Assembly (NCBI RefSeq): GCF_000711795.1
Contig: NZ_JONH01000010.1
Location: forward strand, 124,001-188,000
DNA: 64,000 nucleotides
Reading direction: 5' to 3'
Source of the DNA: Vibrio pacinii DSM 19139
GTDB lineage: Bacteria; Pseudomonadota; Gammaproteobacteria; Enterobacterales; Vibrionaceae
Positions within the stretch are counted from its first letter, which is position 1. Each line of letters opens with the position of its first letter. The position numbers were made by a program, and so were the translations under genes. A model generated the notes under the pieces. That model searched no databases and was not told the origin of the DNA. It saw only the letters and a list, made by a program, of their open reading frames with translations. Of the stretch, positions 51,937 to 62,545 are shown one piece after another.

Positions 51937-52346
51937 TAGTTGTCTTCCCCAGTCGATTCGTCTTCACGACCAGAGTCATGTTGTTTACGCTTATCTTCAC
52001 TGACCACTTCTGAAACAAGGTTAGACATACGCATACCTTCAACCAGTGTGTTGTCGTAGTAGAAGCGAACTTCCGGCGTTAGACGTAAACGAATACGCTT
52101 ACCTAGCATCATACGGATGTGAACTTCGTGTTCACGTAGCGCTTCTAGACAAGATTCAGGGGTCTGCTCACCGACACAAAGGAAAGTGACAAACACTTTG
52201 GCGTAAGCAAGATCGCGTGACACTTCCACATCAGAAATTGTCACCATACCTAGGCGAGAGTCACGGACTTCACGCTGAAGGATCATTGCTAGTTCTTTTT
52301 GCAACTGCTGCGACACACGCTGCGTGCGGCTAAATTCTTTTGACAT
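51936..52346 (-). CDS. rbfA: 30S ribosome-binding factor RbfA
   Basis: Late 30S maturation factor needed for 16S 5'-end processing and cold adaptation. Starts [20 protein letters not shown]; the KH-like core includes [21 protein letters not shown]. 136 residues from the ATG at 52346; the frame is open 22 codons upstream into the gap after infB without family similarity. Acidic C-terminal tail. Confidence 0.95.
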   Translation of the reverse strand: MSKEFSRTQRVSQQLQKELAMILQREVRDSRLGMVTISDVEVSRDLAYAKVFVTFLCVGEQTPESCLEALREHEVHIRMMLGKRIRLRLTPEVRFYYDNTLVEGMRMSNLVSEVVSEDKRKQHDSGREDESTGEDN

Positions 52347-52457
52347 ATCTTTTCTCTTATTAGAAAGAATGGGGGGATGGTCAAAGCCAGCCCCCCATGG
52401 TGTATTCAACAACCAATTACTGCCTATCTAAAAGATAACGCAAGTAATTTTAGTCTA

Positions 52458-55142
52458 TTAGTCAAGAGTACGTTTTATCTCAACGATTTCAAATACTTCG
52501 ATTTGGTCGCCTACGCGAACATCGTTGTAGTTCTTAACGCCGATACCACATTCGTAGCCGTTCTTAACTTCTTGAACATCATCTTTAAAGCGACGAAGTG
52601 ACTCAAGTTCACCTTCGTAGATAACAACGTTATCACGTAGAACACGGATAGGGTTGCTACGCTTAATTACGCCTTCAGTAACCATACAACCAGCGATTGC
52701 ACCAAGCTTAGGAGACTTGAACACATCACGAACTTGAGCAAGACCAATGATCTCTTGCTTAAATTCTGGTGCTAGCATGCCGCCCATTGCTTGTTTCACT
52801 TCGTCAATCAATTGGTAAATGATTGAGTAGTAACGTAGGTCAACGTTAGCAGATTCAATCGCGCGACGCGCTGATGCATCGGCACGAACGTTAAAGCCAA
52901 GAATGATAGCGTTTGAAGCTTCAGCAAGTACCGCATCAGTTTCAGTAATACCACCAACACCAGAGCCCACGATGTTCACTTTCACTTCGTCAGTTGAAAG
53001 TTTACGTAGCGAGTCTGCGATTGCTTCAACAGAACCTTGAACGTCGGCTTTAAGTACCACATTCAGTTCAGCAACTTCACCTGCAGTCATGTTAGAGAAC
53101 ATGTTCTCTAGCTTAGATTTCTGCTGACGAGCCAGTTTCACATCGCGGAACTTACCTTGACGGTAGTTAGCAACTTCACGGGCTTTACGCTCATCACGGA
53201 CAACGGTAGCTTCATCACCAGAAGATGGCACACCAGACAGACCGATGATTTCGACAGGGATCGAAGGACCCGCTGACGTAATTTCGTTACCGTTCTCATC
53301 GCGCATTGCACGAACACGACCATATTCTTGGCCACACAGTAAGATATCACCTTTGTTCAGCGTACCAGATTGAACCAGCACAGTTGCCACTGGACCACGA
53401 CCTTTATCTAGGCGAGATTCAACAACCACACCTGAAGCCATGCCTTCTTTTACAGCCTTAAGTTCAAGAACTTCTGACTGAAGAAGGATAGTTTCTAGAA
53501 GGCCTTCAATGTTAGTACCCTGTTTCGCAGAGATGTGAACAAACATGTTCTCACCGCCCCACTCTTCAGGAATAACGTCGTATTGAGCTAGCTCATTCTT
53601 AACGTTATCTGGGTTCGCGCCTTCTTTATCAATCTTGTTCACAGCAACAATCAGAGGCACACCTGCCGCTTTCGCGTGCTGGATTGCTTCGACTGTTTGA
53701 GGCATTACGCCATCGTCTGCTGCAACAACAAGAACAACGATATCTGTCGCTTGAGCACCACGTGCACGCATTGCGGTAAACGCGGCGTGTCCCGGAGTAT
53801 CAAGGAAAGTGATCATGCCGTTGTCAGTTTCAACGTGGTATGCACCAATGTGCTGGGTAATGCCGCCCGCTTCACCTGAAGCAACGTGTGCTTTACGGAT
53901 GTAGTCAAGCGTCGACGTTTTACCGTGGTCAACGTGACCCATGATAGTAACAACCGGTGCGCGACTTTCAGCCAAAGCATCGTTATCACGATCAGCAAGT
54001 ACCGCTTCTTCAAGTTCGTTCTCTTTACGTAGAACAACCTTGTGACCCATTTCTTCAGCAACAAGCGCTGCTGTTTCTTGGTCAATAACTTGGTTGATGG
54101 TCGCCATTGCGCCCATCTTCATCATTACTTTGATGACTTCAGTGCCTTTGACTGACATTTTGCTCGCCAGTTCAGAAACAACGATCGTTTCACCAATGAC
54201 AACGTCAGACTTAGCTACCGTTGCTGTCTTATCAAAACCGTGCTGCATCGATGTTGGCTTAGCCAATTTGCCTTTATTATTACGGCCACGACCACCACGT
54301 TGGTTACGACCACTGCGGTTTTGATCATCAGCAGGCTTTTTCTTCTTCTTGCGACGACCGCTTTCTTCTTTACGGTCTGCAGCATCTTCTGCTTCACGGG
54401 CATAAGTAGAAGTCGTGATGTGATAGTCAGAGTTTTCTAACTCTTTCTTCTTCTTCTCTTCTTCTGTCCAGCGAGCTTCGTTTTCTTCAGCAAGCTTACG
54501 AGCTTCTTCAACAAGCTTAGCGGCTTCTTCTTCCGCTTTGCGTTGCGCTTCTTCTTCCTGACGACGCTTCAATTCGTCAGCTTCTTTCTTCGCTTGCGTA
54601 TTCACGTCTGCGTTTTTTGCATTCATTTCTTTCTTAGCCTTATCAGCTTGTACGCGTTTGGCCTTCTCTTCAGCTTCACGTTTTGCATCCGCTTCTCGCT
54701 TCACTTTTTCTTCGGCCTCGCGTTGTGCTTTCTCTGCAGCTTCGCGTTTTGCTTGCTCTTCAGCTTCACGCTTCGCAAGCTCCTCCGCTTCACGATTTGC
54801 TGCTTCCTCAGCCTCACGTTTCGCGTCGTCTTCGATGATGCTGCGCTTCACATAAGTGCGCTTTTTGCGTACTTCTACTTGAACATCCTTACTCTTGCCG
54901 CCACCAGCATTTACGCTTAGTGTGCTGCGAGTCTTACGCTGTAGTGTCAAACGAGATGGCTCAGTTTCACCTGACGTGTCACCGTGCTCTTTTTTAAGGT
55001 GAGTCAAAAGCTTCTGTTTTTCATCATCAGAAACTTGGTCACCACTCGCTTTGTTCATACCAGCGTCAGCAAGTTGTTCAATTAAGCGGTCCACTGGCGT
55101 TCCAATTTCTTCACTCAGTGCCTTAACAGTAATTTGTGTCAT
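52458..55142 (-). CDS. infB: Translation initiation factor IF-2
   Basis: GTPase that brings initiator fMet-tRNA to the 30S subunit. 894 residues: IF2-N domain (1-50), a long charged helix of KREAEE-like repeats (106-235), a basic Gly/Arg/Lys stretch (263-295), a second IF2-N-like motif, then the GTPase domain with GHVDHGKT (402-409), DTPGH and NKID, and domains II-IV. It may use internal starts, as in E. coli, but I cannot identify them safely. It lies between nusA (21-base gap) and rbfA. Confidence 0.97.
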   Translation of the reverse strand: MTQITVKALSEEIGTPVDRLIEQLADAGMNKASGDQVSDDEKQKLLTHLKKEHGDTSGETEPSRLTLQRKTRSTLSVNAGGGKSKDVQVEVRKKRTYVKRSIIEDDAKREAEEAANREAEELAKREAEEQAKREAAEKAQREAEEKVKREADAKREAEEKAKRVQADKAKKEMNAKNADVNTQAKKEADELKRRQEEEAQRKAEEEAAKLVEEARKLAEENEARWTEEEKKKKELENSDYHITTSTYAREAEDAADRKEESGRRKKKKKPADDQNRSGRNQRGGRGRNNKGKLAKPTSMQHGFDKTATVAKSDVVIGETIVVSELASKMSVKGTEVIKVMMKMGAMATINQVIDQETAALVAEEMGHKVVLRKENELEEAVLADRDNDALAESRAPVVTIMGHVDHGKTSTLDYIRKAHVASGEAGGITQHIGAYHVETDNGMITFLDTPGHAAFTAMRARGAQATDIVVLVVAADDGVMPQTVEAIQHAKAAGVPLIVAVNKIDKEGANPDNVKNELAQYDVIPEEWGGENMFVHISAKQGTNIEGLLETILLQSEVLELKAVKEGMASGVVVESRLDKGRGPVATVLVQSGTLNKGDILLCGQEYGRVRAMRDENGNEITSAGPSIPVEIIGLSGVPSSGDEATVVRDERKAREVANYRQGKFRDVKLARQQKSKLENMFSNMTAGEVAELNVVLKADVQGSVEAIADSLRKLSTDEVKVNIVGSGVGGITETDAVLAEASNAIILGFNVRADASARRAIESANVDLRYYSIIYQLIDEVKQAMGGMLAPEFKQEIIGLAQVRDVFKSPKLGAIAGCMVTEGVIKRSNPIRVLRDNVVIYEGELESLRRFKDDVQEVKNGYECGIGVKNYNDVRVGDQIEVFEIVEIKRTLD
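54438..54827 (-). repeat. Imperfect KREAEE-type repeat region in infB
   Basis: Codons 106-235 encode repeated A-K-R-E-A-E-E units, a single long charged helix. The DNA is correspondingly repetitive and produces misleading open frames on the plus strand (54543-54920, 54658-54855). Confidence 0.7.
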
Positions 55143-55163
55143 GCCGCTTCCTCCCCTGCTGAA

Positions 55164-56651
55164 TTATGCGTCTTCGCCGAACCAACAAATGTTACGAGCT
55201 GCCATAATTAGCTCACCCGCACGTTCTTCGGTCAGACCTTCAATACCTTCTAAATCATCAATACCCTGATCAGCTAGGTCTTCTAGTGTTCTCACACCTT
55301 TAGCTGCCAGTTTGAATGCCATCTCACGCTCAAGGCCTTCGAGGCCAAGTAGGTCTTCAGCAGGCTCTACGCCTTCGAAAGATTCTTCTTGCGCTAGCGC
55401 TAGAGTGGTTAGTGCATTCTTAGCACGATTACGTAGTTCTTCGATGAGATCTTCATCTAGACCGTCAACTTCAAGTAACTCGCTTACTGGTACGTAAGCC
55501 ACTTCTTCTAGAGTAGAGAAACCTTCTTCAACTAATAGCTGAGCAAAGTCTTCTTCAATATCTAGGTGCTTCATGAAGTTTTCAATTGCAGCTTGAGACT
55601 CTTCTGCGTGTTTCTTGTGCAGGTCTTCAACTGTCATTACGTTAAGTTCCCAACCGGTAAGTTGAGACGCAAGACGAACGTTCTGGCCATTACGACCAAT
55701 CGCTTGCGCTAAGTTATCTGCTTCAACCGCGATATCCATTGAGTGAGCATCTTCATCAACGATGATAGAAGCCACATCGGCAGGCGCCATTGCATTGATA
55801 ACAAATTGTGCTGGATTATCATTCCAAAGAACGATATCGATACGCTCACCACCAAGCTCACCAGACACGGCTTGTACACGTGCACCACGCATACCTACAC
55901 ATGCGCCGACAGGGTCGATACGCTTATCGTTTGTTTTCACGGCGATTTTCGCGCGAGAACCTGGATCACGTGCCGCACCTTTCATTTCGATGATTTCTTC
56001 AGCGATTTCTGGTACTTCAACACGGAATAGTTCAGCTAGCATCTCTGGCTTAGAGCGAGTGATAAACAGCTGGAAGCCACGCGCATCTGGCGCTACTTTA
56101 TAAAGTAGACCACGAACACGGTCGCCTGGACGGAAGTTTTCACGTGGAAGTTGGTCATCACGTAGGATAACGGCCTCGGCATTGTTGCCAAGATCCAGAA
56201 CCACAGTTTCACGATTTACTTTCTTAACCACACCAGTAACAAGCTCGCCTTCGTTGTCAATAAACTGCTCAACGATTTGCGCGCGCTCTGCTTCACGTAC
56301 TTTCTGTACGATCACTTGTTTCGCGGTTTGAGTGGTAATACGGTCAAACGTTACTGACTCGATATCATCTTCAACGTAATCACCAAGCTGCATTTCTGGA
56401 TCTTCATACTGCGCAGCTTCGATTGAAATTTCTTTAGTTGGATGTTCAACTTCTTCAACCACTAACCAACGACGGAAAGTTTCAAACTCACCGGTTTTGC
56501 GGTCAATTTCAACACGGACATCGATTTCCATCTCGTGTTTTTTCTTAGTAGAAGTTGCAAGTGCAATTTCAAGGGCTTCAAATATACGCTCACGAGGCAC
56601 CGCTTTCTCGTTCGATACCGCCTCTACTACCGCTAAAATTTCTTTACTCAT
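55164..56651 (-). CDS. nusA: Transcription termination/antitermination factor NusA
   Basis: RNA polymerase-binding factor that affects pausing, termination and antitermination. 495 residues: N-terminal domain (1-130), S1 domain (about 135-200, [21 protein letters not shown]), KH1/KH2 (about 230-345, [15 protein letters not shown] and [14 protein letters not shown]), then two C-terminal acidic repeats (about 360-495). It lies 24 bases after rimP and before infB, the standard order. Confidence 0.97.
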   Translation of the reverse strand: MSKEILAVVEAVSNEKAVPRERIFEALEIALATSTKKKHEMEIDVRVEIDRKTGEFETFRRWLVVEEVEHPTKEISIEAAQYEDPEMQLGDYVEDDIESVTFDRITTQTAKQVIVQKVREAERAQIVEQFIDNEGELVTGVVKKVNRETVVLDLGNNAEAVILRDDQLPRENFRPGDRVRGLLYKVAPDARGFQLFITRSKPEMLAELFRVEVPEIAEEIIEMKGAARDPGSRAKIAVKTNDKRIDPVGACVGMRGARVQAVSGELGGERIDIVLWNDNPAQFVINAMAPADVASIIVDEDAHSMDIAVEADNLAQAIGRNGQNVRLASQLTGWELNVMTVEDLHKKHAEESQAAIENFMKHLDIEEDFAQLLVEEGFSTLEEVAYVPVSELLEVDGLDEDLIEELRNRAKNALTTLALAQEESFEGVEPAEDLLGLEGLEREMAFKLAAKGVRTLEDLADQGIDDLEGIEGLTEERAGELIMAARNICWFGEDA

Positions 56652-56675
56652 TTTAAATAGCCTCTAAGACTTTAA

Positions 56676-57131
56676 TTAAAATTTAGGGATCAGGTTAGCT
56701 TTTGAAATATTACTGAGCGCGAACTCTTCTTGGTTACCTTCAACGATAACAGAAATAGTTTCGCCATCGACTGAGTGGATAGTACCTTTCCACTTACGAC
56801 GATTGGCCACAGCCATTTTCAAAACGATACTTACCTCGTGACCAATAAATTGCTCATAGTGTGCTGTTTTAAAAAGTGGTCTTTCTAGACCTGGTGAAGA
56901 AACTTCAAGGTTGTAAGCCACCGTGATTGGATCTTCGACATCCATAACCGCACTCACTTGGCGGCTAACTTCTGCACAATCATCAACGTTAATACCGTTT
57001 TCGTGATCGATAAAGATACGTAACGTTGAATGCTCGCCTGCGCGAATAAATTCTAACCCAACTAACTCATAACCTGATGCCGCTACAGGAGCTTCAAGCA
57101 TTTCAGTAAGTTGTCTTTCTAAACCAGTCAT
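56676..57131 (-). CDS. rimP: Ribosome maturation factor RimP
   Basis: Small 30S assembly factor. 151 residues with conserved [43 protein letters not shown] and [15 protein letters not shown]. The RBS GGAGTGG precedes the ATG. The leader just upstream contains two terminator-like hairpins, so expression of rimP-nusA-infB-rbfA-truB may be set by attenuation. Confidence 0.96.
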   Translation of the reverse strand: MTGLERQLTEMLEAPVAASGYELVGLEFIRAGEHSTLRIFIDHENGINVDDCAEVSRQVSAVMDVEDPITVAYNLEVSSPGLERPLFKTAHYEQFIGHEVSIVLKMAVANRRKWKGTIHSVDGETISVIVEGNQEEFALSNISKANLIPKF

Positions 57132-57148
57132 TTAAACCACTCCAGAAA

Positions 57149-57170
57149 CAAAAAAAGGGCTCAGAGCCCA
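57149..57170 (-). terminator. Terminator-like hairpin immediately before the rimP RBS
   Basis: On the minus strand GGGCT-CTG-AGCCC is followed by TTTTTTTG. The stem is short, and the T run ends about 8 bases before the ribosome-binding site, so it looks more like an attenuator than a full stop. Confidence 0.55.
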
Positions 57171-57222
57171 ATTTAAATTCCAAGCAAAACTCTAAATCAC
57201 CAAATATGGAAATTTAGATAAC

Positions 57223-57251
57223 AAAAAACCCCGAAAAGTCGGGGTTTTTTG
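57223..57251 (-). terminator. Strong terminator between tRNA-fMet and rimP
   Basis: On the minus strand AAAAAACCCCGA-CTTT-TCGGGGTTTTTT. It would stop most tRNA transcripts and let only part of the polymerases reach rimP. Confidence 0.85.
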
Positions 57252-57268
57252 TTGCTGGACCCTGATGT

Positions 57269-57312
57269 GTTAAGTGATAAATTTCCACTTAACTCGCAGT
57301 AGCAATACTGCG
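57269..57312 (-). other. Two stem-loops in the tRNA-fMet/rimP spacer
   Basis: GTTAAGTG/CACTTAAC (57269-57293, 8 pairs) and CGCAGTA/TACTGCG (57295-57312, 7 pairs). A third small one, AATCC/GGATT (57324-57339), touches the tRNA 3' end. They may guide 3' processing or antitermination. Confidence 0.55.
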
Positions 57313-57338
57313 CAAACTTGCCTAATCCTGAAAAGGAT

Positions 57339-57415
<77 letters not shown>

Positions 57416-57430
57416 TCCGACTTGTCGAGC

Positions 57431-57458
57431 ATTATACGCTCTCGAAGATGTTTTACAA
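57431..57458 (-). promoter_or_regulatory. Promoter of tRNA-fMet
   Basis: On the minus strand TTGTAA (57453-57458), 16-base spacer, perfect TATAAT (57431-57436), about 16 bases before the mature tRNA. It lies between the two tRNA genes, so the operon has an internal promoter. Confidence 0.65.
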
Positions 57459-57471
57459 GTTTGTAAATCAA

Positions 57472-57555
57472 TGGTGCCGAGAGAGGGACTCGAACCCTCA
57501 CACCAAAGGCACTAGCACCTCATGCTAGCGTGTCTACCAATTTCACCATCTCGGC
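57472..57555 (-). tRNA. tRNA-Leu (anticodon GAG)
   Basis: 84 bases, class II with a long variable arm. Acceptor GCCGAGA / TCTCGGC, encoded CCA, anticodon loop ATGAGGT giving GAG, TTCGAGTCC T-arm. In E. coli leuU (GAG) lies at the same place after secG. Only 29 bases separate it from the secG stop, so it is probably cotranscribed. Confidence 0.97.
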
Positions 57556-57584
57556 AGCTAATTCTATTTCAGCTAGAAAATAGC

Positions 57585-57920
57585 TTATTGAGGAATTTCG
57601 TCACCCTTAGGGGCTGGAACTTCACTCGCAACATCATCAGCTTGTTGGATAATTTGACCTTGCGTTGGGTCAATCCACTGAGATTCAGTTTTGTGTGTAG
57701 ACATATTGCCTAGCACTAAGCTGATAATGAAAAATGCTGTTGCAAAAACTGCAGTCATTCGGGTTAGAAAATTACCTGAGCCGCCTGCGCCAAACACTGT
57801 GTTTGATGCGCCTGCACCGAATGAGGCTCCCATATCTGCGCCTTTACCTTGTTGAATCAGCACTAGGCCGATTACACCAACCGCTGCCAACAGGTAAATC
57901 ACAAGTAGAACTGTAAACAT
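57585..57920 (-). CDS. secG: Protein translocase subunit SecG
   Basis: Small membrane subunit of the SecYEG channel. Two membrane segments (about 2-22 and 53-73) flank the conserved cytoplasmic LIQQGKGADMGASFGAGASNTVFG-type loop, followed by GSGNFLTRMTA. I chose the ATG at 57920, five bases after AGGTGG; the GTG three codons earlier contains the RBS itself. 111 residues. The 225 bases upstream hold a candidate TTGTCA-17-TAGTAT promoter and no gene; in E. coli glmM would be there. Confidence 0.94.
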   Translation of the reverse strand: MFTVLLVIYLLAAVGVIGLVLIQQGKGADMGASFGAGASNTVFGAGGSGNFLTRMTAVFATAFFIISLVLGNMSTHKTESQWIDPTQGQIIQQADDVASEVPAPKGDEIPQ

Positions 57921-58145
57921 AATTTCCACCTATGTTCCAAATTGTTGAGCCAGCGCCGCTCGAAAACTCACTTTTCATCAAGCTTTCAGAACAAGGCTAG
58001 CGACCTCCTTTCCGAAGGCCGAGCAATACTAACCAAACACAGTTGCAGTGACAAGCGGATTTTTGCAAAAAAATACCTCTTAGGCACCGAACGGTCAAAA
58101 AAAGGACAAAAAGCCACGCTTGGCGTTGGATTCGGCGTCTATTAC

Positions 58146-58649
58146 TTACAGCTCGGTGAATTCTGGGCTGTACTCAATACAACCTGAACGACCAGTAAAC
58201 TCACCGTCCACTAATGGCAGAACCTGAAATACGCCCGGCGGCACTTCCCATTGACAGTGCATTTGATGCGCTTCACTGGCAACAAAGCCAAAACGCGCAT
58301 AATAATCAGGGGATCCGAGAACCACGCAGGCAGGATAGCCAAACTCAAGTAAAGAGGTCAGCCCCTCTTTGACGATTTGCTCTGCAATGCCTTGATTGCG
58401 ATAGTCTGGATGAACCGCAAGCGGCGCTAATCCCTGCCAATTGAGGTCTTCACCATTCAATGTCACAGGACTAAACATGACATAGCCGACCACATCACCT
58501 TCATCACTACAAGCGACAAATGATAGCGTACGGCGACCATTCTCCCTTAGCTTCATCACTAAGTTTGCTTCCGCTTTGGTTTCAAAAGCATGTTTTAATA
58601 AACGATCGACGCCAAGAATGTCTGCGGGGGCTTCAGTTCGAATAAGCAT
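58146..58649 (-). CDS. yhbS: GNAT family N-acetyltransferase YhbS
   Basis: Putative acetyltransferase of unknown substrate. 167 residues with GNAT motif A at LAVHPDYRNQGIAEQIVKEG and a C-terminal YYARFGFV. It overlaps ubiT by 17 bases; E. coli has the same yhbT-yhbS pair. A short GCCA-AGCG-TGGC hairpin with Ts near 58108-58128 may end the transcript. Confidence 0.88.
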   Translation of the reverse strand: MLIRTEAPADILGVDRLLKHAFETKAEANLVMKLRENGRRTLSFVACSDEGDVVGYVMFSPVTLNGEDLNWQGLAPLAVHPDYRNQGIAEQIVKEGLTSLLEFGYPACVVLGSPDYYARFGFVASEAHQMHCQWEVPPGVFQVLPLVDGEFTGRSGCIEYSPEFTEL

Positions 58650-59160
58650 TAATAACCTCTTTTTGTGTTACTGGCGATTGTAAGCCTTTTTGCACAAAGT
58701 CGGCTAGTTGATTTAATACACTTTGTAACGCTGTCGGTAGCGACTCCAAATCGACACTGTCCATGAGGTTCTTCACCTCTAGCCCCAACTCTGTATCTCC
58801 CTCGATAGTAAGACGACGTTGAAAAAACAGTGTATCCGGGTCTTCTTTGCGCCCAGCAATCAACACTAAGTCGTTAAGATTAGCGCTGAACAGCACATCT
58901 TCAGCAACCGGAGTGTCTGCAACAAGCAGTTTTTCATCTTGATAACTGATCAACCAACTCAATTGCAGATCTCTAATCTCAACTTTTAACCACTTTCCAG
59001 CTAAAAATTCAAAGTCCCCCTCTTCTAACGCCTCTTTGAATACCATCTTCAACCCTTCAAGCAAGGCTTTTTTTTGTACAAATTGCGGCAATAAGTGGAC
59101 TGGGGATCGCAAAATTGATGCGGCATTTTGAACTAGTTGAGTGCGAATCTTGTTAATCAC
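58633..59160 (-). CDS. ubiT: Anaerobic ubiquinone biosynthesis accessory factor UbiT (SCP2 domain)
   Basis: SCP2-type lipid-binding protein required in E. coli for oxygen-independent ubiquinone synthesis with UbiU and UbiV. 175 residues from a GTG start; the conserved core is DTLFFQRRLTIEGDTELGLEVKNLMDSV. Its partners ubiU and ubiV lie 2.3 kb away on the other strand, separated by a GGDEF-EAL gene. Confidence 0.92.
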   Translation of the reverse strand: MINKIRTQLVQNAASILRSPVHLLPQFVQKKALLEGLKMVFKEALEEGDFEFLAGKWLKVEIRDLQLSWLISYQDEKLLVADTPVAEDVLFSANLNDLVLIAGRKEDPDTLFFQRRLTIEGDTELGLEVKNLMDSVDLESLPTALQSVLNQLADFVQKGLQSPVTQKEVINAYSN

Positions 59161-59292
59161 GCGAGTTATCCGTTATTTTGATGTCTGTAATGTCTTATCA
59201 TAAAGCATGTTTGCTCGCCGATTCCTGTCATTTATCAAAAAAGAGACACGCGCCCTTAGCGCTTTAAACTCGGGGCAAGGACAGTTATAGTG

Positions 59293-59323
59293 TTGACAAC
59301 ACCTACAAATTTTTTTGTATAAA
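59293..59323 (+). promoter_or_regulatory. Promoter of the GGDEF-EAL gene
   Basis: TTGACA (59293-59298, perfect -35), 19-base spacer, TATAAA (59318-59323), with TG before it. The -10 overlaps an ATG at 59323, so that ATG is upstream of the transcript and the later ATG at 59356 is the real start. Confidence 0.55.
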
Positions 59324-59355
59324 TGCTTTGCTCTTTGGAGAGTCGGACCCCCTTG

Positions 59356-61395
59356 ATGCTATCGCAACAATTACAGCACTGGTTTACAAAAATAACGGCC
59401 AATAGCCCGTTCTTTTTCGCCGTTTTGGACAACCAGCATAACTATGCCGTGGTTAACGGACGCTATTGCGATATCGCTGGACTGACTGCGACAGAGCTCG
59501 TCGGTATGAATGACGCCCAAATTATGGGTCAGCAATTTTACGATAATCTCAAGCCCTACTATCAAAGAGCGTTCAAAGGTGAGTCTATTGAGGCCGAGAT
59601 GACTCTCGGTGATTTAAATTTAGAAACCAGCCTTCACTTCAACGTTTCGCCTGTCGACATCGACGGCAAAATCGAGCACATCATCTTTCACGCCATCGAT
59701 ACCTCTGAAAAGCAGATCCTGATCCGCTCGTTAGACGAGGCTGAGGGCAAGTTCTCAACCTTAACGTCGTTACTTCCGGAAGGGATTTTATTGGTCGAGG
59801 ACGATTGCGTCATCTCAGTCAACCCATCGGCCCTGCGACTGTTAGGTCTTGAATCTGCACAAGATGTTTTAGGTGAAAGCCTGTCACGTCTGTTTATCGA
59901 TGAGAAAACCAAAACCGTTTTTTCTGAGTCTCTGACCAACAGTTTATGCGAAGCGCCATTGGTGTGTTTAACCAGTCCTCGTTGTGGCTTTGAACGTAAA
60001 GTTCAGTTAATGGCTGACGCTACCATGCTCCTCGGTAGTGACTCGCAATTGGTGCTGATTCAAGACGCCGAAACGACGCCCAAAACCTTGCGCGTCAACA
60101 ATCAAGAAGATGCCCATGTAGATTCCCTTACCGGGCTCTATAATCGCTTTGGTTTCACTAAACGTCTTGAGCAGATGATCCACAATGAAACCCCGCTCAT
60201 CATGCTCTACTTGGACATTGATAACTTCAAAAACATCAATGACTCCTTGGGCCACCATATTGGTGATAAGGTCATTAAAGAGGTCTCTTCTCGTCTTAAA
60301 CGTCTTCTACCGCAACAAGCGGTATTAGGGCATTTAGGAGGCGATGAGTTTGGTATTATTCTACCTGAACCCGAGAATAACCGCATGGCAGAGATACTGT
60401 CTGAGCGGATCATCTCACTGATTAATCAGCCTTTTGACCTTCACCATTTTAGTAAACGTCTTGCCTGCTCGATTGGTAGCGTGGCGTATCCTGGTGATGG
60501 CAATGATGCGCGCATCTTGCTGCAAAACGCCGATACCGCCATGTACGAAGCCAAAGATCGCGGCCGAAATCGTTTGATTAAATTTAACGATCAAATGAAT
60601 AAAGAAGCGCGCATGCGGCTTTGGTTAGAAATCGAACTACAAAAAGCGCTACAGCAAAATGGGCTTGAAGTGTGGTATCAACCTAAGGTTAATGCTCGCG
60701 ATTTCAGCATTAATGGTGCTGAAGCCTTGATTCGCTGGAAGCATCCGATTGAAGGCTATATCAGCCCAGGCGCTTTTATTCCTGTTGCCGAGCGTGCAGG
60801 CTTGATTGAACACCTTGGCCGTGTGGTAATGCGTGATGTATTTACCACCGTTAAGCGTTGGAAGCTGCAAGGTATTCTGCCCGGCCGCGTTGCGATTAAC
60901 TTGTCTCCTGAGCAATTTGGCAATCCCAAGCTTATCGATTACATGGAAAAGCTGTTACGCACCACCGAGCTTGACCCTAGCTGCATCACTTTCGAACTCA
61001 CCGAAAGTGCGGTTATGAGTGATAGCGATCACACGCTGCAGATGCTCAATGCGATTAAAAAACTCGGTTTTGCTCTGTCTATCGACGACTTCGGCACTGG
61101 TTACTCTTCTCTCTCTTATTTAGCTCGCTTCCCACTTGATGAGCTAAAAATCGACCGCGCTTTTATCTCAGACATCGACACACTGCCCAAGCAGATCACC
61201 GTCATCGAAAACATCATCAATTTAGGTAAATCGCTTAATTTGACCGTTGTCGCAGAAGGGGTAGAAACACAACAGCAAGCGACCCTGCTTTCAAATCTGA
61301 ACTGTAACTCCATTCAGGGTTTCCACTTCCATCGCCCTCAACCACGTCAGGAAGTAGAAGAGCTATTTGCGCAAAATCGTCGCCACAAGAGCTAA
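59356..61395 (+). CDS. PAS-GGDEF-EAL c-di-GMP turnover protein
   Basis: Soluble protein with two PAS-like modules (about 8-130, SPFFFAVLDNQHNYAVVNGRYCD; and about 140-250), a GGDEF domain (about 265-420) with an intact GGDEF and no RxxD I-site five residues before it, and an EAL domain (about 435-675) with an intact EALIRW and DDFGTGYSSL. Both activities are possible; without an I-site, the phosphodiesterase role may dominate. No membrane segment. 679 residues from 59356; the frame opens at 59323 but inside the promoter. It sits between ubiT and ubiU. RBS is weak (GGAGAG, 14 bases upstream). Confidence 0.9.
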   Translation: MLSQQLQHWFTKITANSPFFFAVLDNQHNYAVVNGRYCDIAGLTATELVGMNDAQIMGQQFYDNLKPYYQRAFKGESIEAEMTLGDLNLETSLHFNVSPVDIDGKIEHIIFHAIDTSEKQILIRSLDEAEGKFSTLTSLLPEGILLVEDDCVISVNPSALRLLGLESAQDVLGESLSRLFIDEKTKTVFSESLTNSLCEAPLVCLTSPRCGFERKVQLMADATMLLGSDSQLVLIQDAETTPKTLRVNNQEDAHVDSLTGLYNRFGFTKRLEQMIHNETPLIMLYLDIDNFKNINDSLGHHIGDKVIKEVSSRLKRLLPQQAVLGHLGGDEFGIILPEPENNRMAEILSERIISLINQPFDLHHFSKRLACSIGSVAYPGDGNDARILLQNADTAMYEAKDRGRNRLIKFNDQMNKEARMRLWLEIELQKALQQNGLEVWYQPKVNARDFSINGAEALIRWKHPIEGYISPGAFIPVAERAGLIEHLGRVVMRDVFTTVKRWKLQGILPGRVAINLSPEQFGNPKLIDYMEKLLRTTELDPSCITFELTESAVMSDSDHTLQMLNAIKKLGFALSIDDFGTGYSSLSYLARFPLDELKIDRAFISDIDTLPKQITVIENIINLGKSLNLTVVAEGVETQQQATLLSNLNCNSIQGFHFHRPQPRQEVEELFAQNRRHKS

Positions 61396-61509
61396 CCTTT
61401 TTAGAAATTGCTCAACAAACTCACTCAAACCTGCCTCACATCAAATCTGCCATTCATATATCTTCATAAAATGCTCTGCACTTTATAAGAGACTGTATTG
61501 GTAACAGCA

Positions 61510-62523
61510 ATGGAACTCCTATGCCCAGCAGGCAACTTACCTGCGTTGAAAACTGCCATTGATTGTGGCGCAGATGCGGTATATATCGGCTTCAAAGACG
61601 ATACCAATGCGCGTCACTTTGCCGGCTTAAACTTTACCGGTAAAAAGCTTGAGAAAGCAGTGCAGTATGTTCATGACCACCAAAAAAAAATTCACGTGGC
61701 ACTCAATACCTTTGCCCATCCGCATGGCTTTGAACGTTGGACAGATGCGGTTGATCGCGCAGCCAGCAGTGGCGTCGATGCGTTAATTGTCGCAGATATT
61801 GCGATGCTCGATTATGCGGCGCGTAAATACCCACAGTTGGAACTGCATCTCTCTGTGCAAGCTTCTGCAACCAATGTTGCCGCTATCGATTTCTATCAGC
61901 AAAACTTCAACGTTAAACGCGTTGTCTTGCCACGTGTGTTGTCTATCCATCAAGTCAAACAACTGTCACGTAATATCACCAGTGATGTCGAACTTGAAGT
62001 CTTTGCCTTTGGCAGTTTATGTATTATGTCGGAGGGGCGCTGCTACCTTTCTTCTTACATGACGGGTGAATCACCCAACACCGTCGGCGCTTGCTCTCCG
62101 GCCAAATATGTTCGCTGGCAAGAAACCGAACAAGGTTTAGAGTCGCGTTTGAACAATATTCTTATTGATCGTTACCGTGATGGTGAGAACGCTGGCTACC
62201 CAACGCTGTGTAAAGGCCGCTTTACGAGCGATATTAGTGGACCAAATCACGCTTATCATGCCCTTGAAGAGCCAACGAGTCTTAACACGCTCTCTATGTT
62301 ACCTGAGCTATTTGCCGCTAACGTTGCGTCGGTAAAAATCGAAGGCCGCCAACGCAGCCCTGCCTATGTTGAGCAGGTCACACGCACTTGGCGTGAAGCG
62401 ATAGATCGTTACCAAGCCAACCCTGAAGCTTATCAAGTTGAAGCGAAATGGGATGCCGCACTCGCTAATGTCTCTGAGGGAACTCAAACAACTCTCGGCG
62501 CTTATCATCGTAAATGGCAGTAG
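61510..62523 (+). CDS. ubiU: Ubiquinone biosynthesis protein UbiU (U32 peptidase-like, 4Fe-4S)
   Basis: With UbiV forms the iron-sulfur complex that hydroxylates ubiquinone precursors without oxygen. 337 residues from the ATG at 61510 ([17 protein letters not shown]), identical in position to the E. coli start; the frame opens at a TTG four codons earlier. Likely cluster ligands are C171, C178, C195 and C234 ([26 protein letters not shown]). ubiV follows 22 bases on. Confidence 0.95.
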   Translation: MELLCPAGNLPALKTAIDCGADAVYIGFKDDTNARHFAGLNFTGKKLEKAVQYVHDHQKKIHVALNTFAHPHGFERWTDAVDRAASSGVDALIVADIAMLDYAARKYPQLELHLSVQASATNVAAIDFYQQNFNVKRVVLPRVLSIHQVKQLSRNITSDVELEVFAFGSLCIMSEGRCYLSSYMTGESPNTVGACSPAKYVRWQETEQGLESRLNNILIDRYRDGENAGYPTLCKGRFTSDISGPNHAYHALEEPTSLNTLSMLPELFAANVASVKIEGRQRSPAYVEQVTRTWREAIDRYQANPEAYQVEAKWDAALANVSEGTQTTLGAYHRKWQ

Positions 62524-62545
62524 AGCTTCAGTTGTGGAGAATAGT

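Noticed and set aside
54543..54920. 125-codon plus-strand frame rich in Phe and Leu, resembling a membrane protein
   Set aside because: Antisense shadow of the KREAEE repeat region of infB; the apparent hydrophobicity comes from complementing Lys/Glu codons.
57942..58187. 81-codon plus-strand frame between secG and yhbS
   Set aside because: Runs antisense into the end of yhbS and lacks an RBS; more likely the secG upstream region.
59323..59355. Earlier ATG as the start of the GGDEF-EAL gene
   Set aside because: This ATG overlaps the -10 box of the best promoter and has no RBS.
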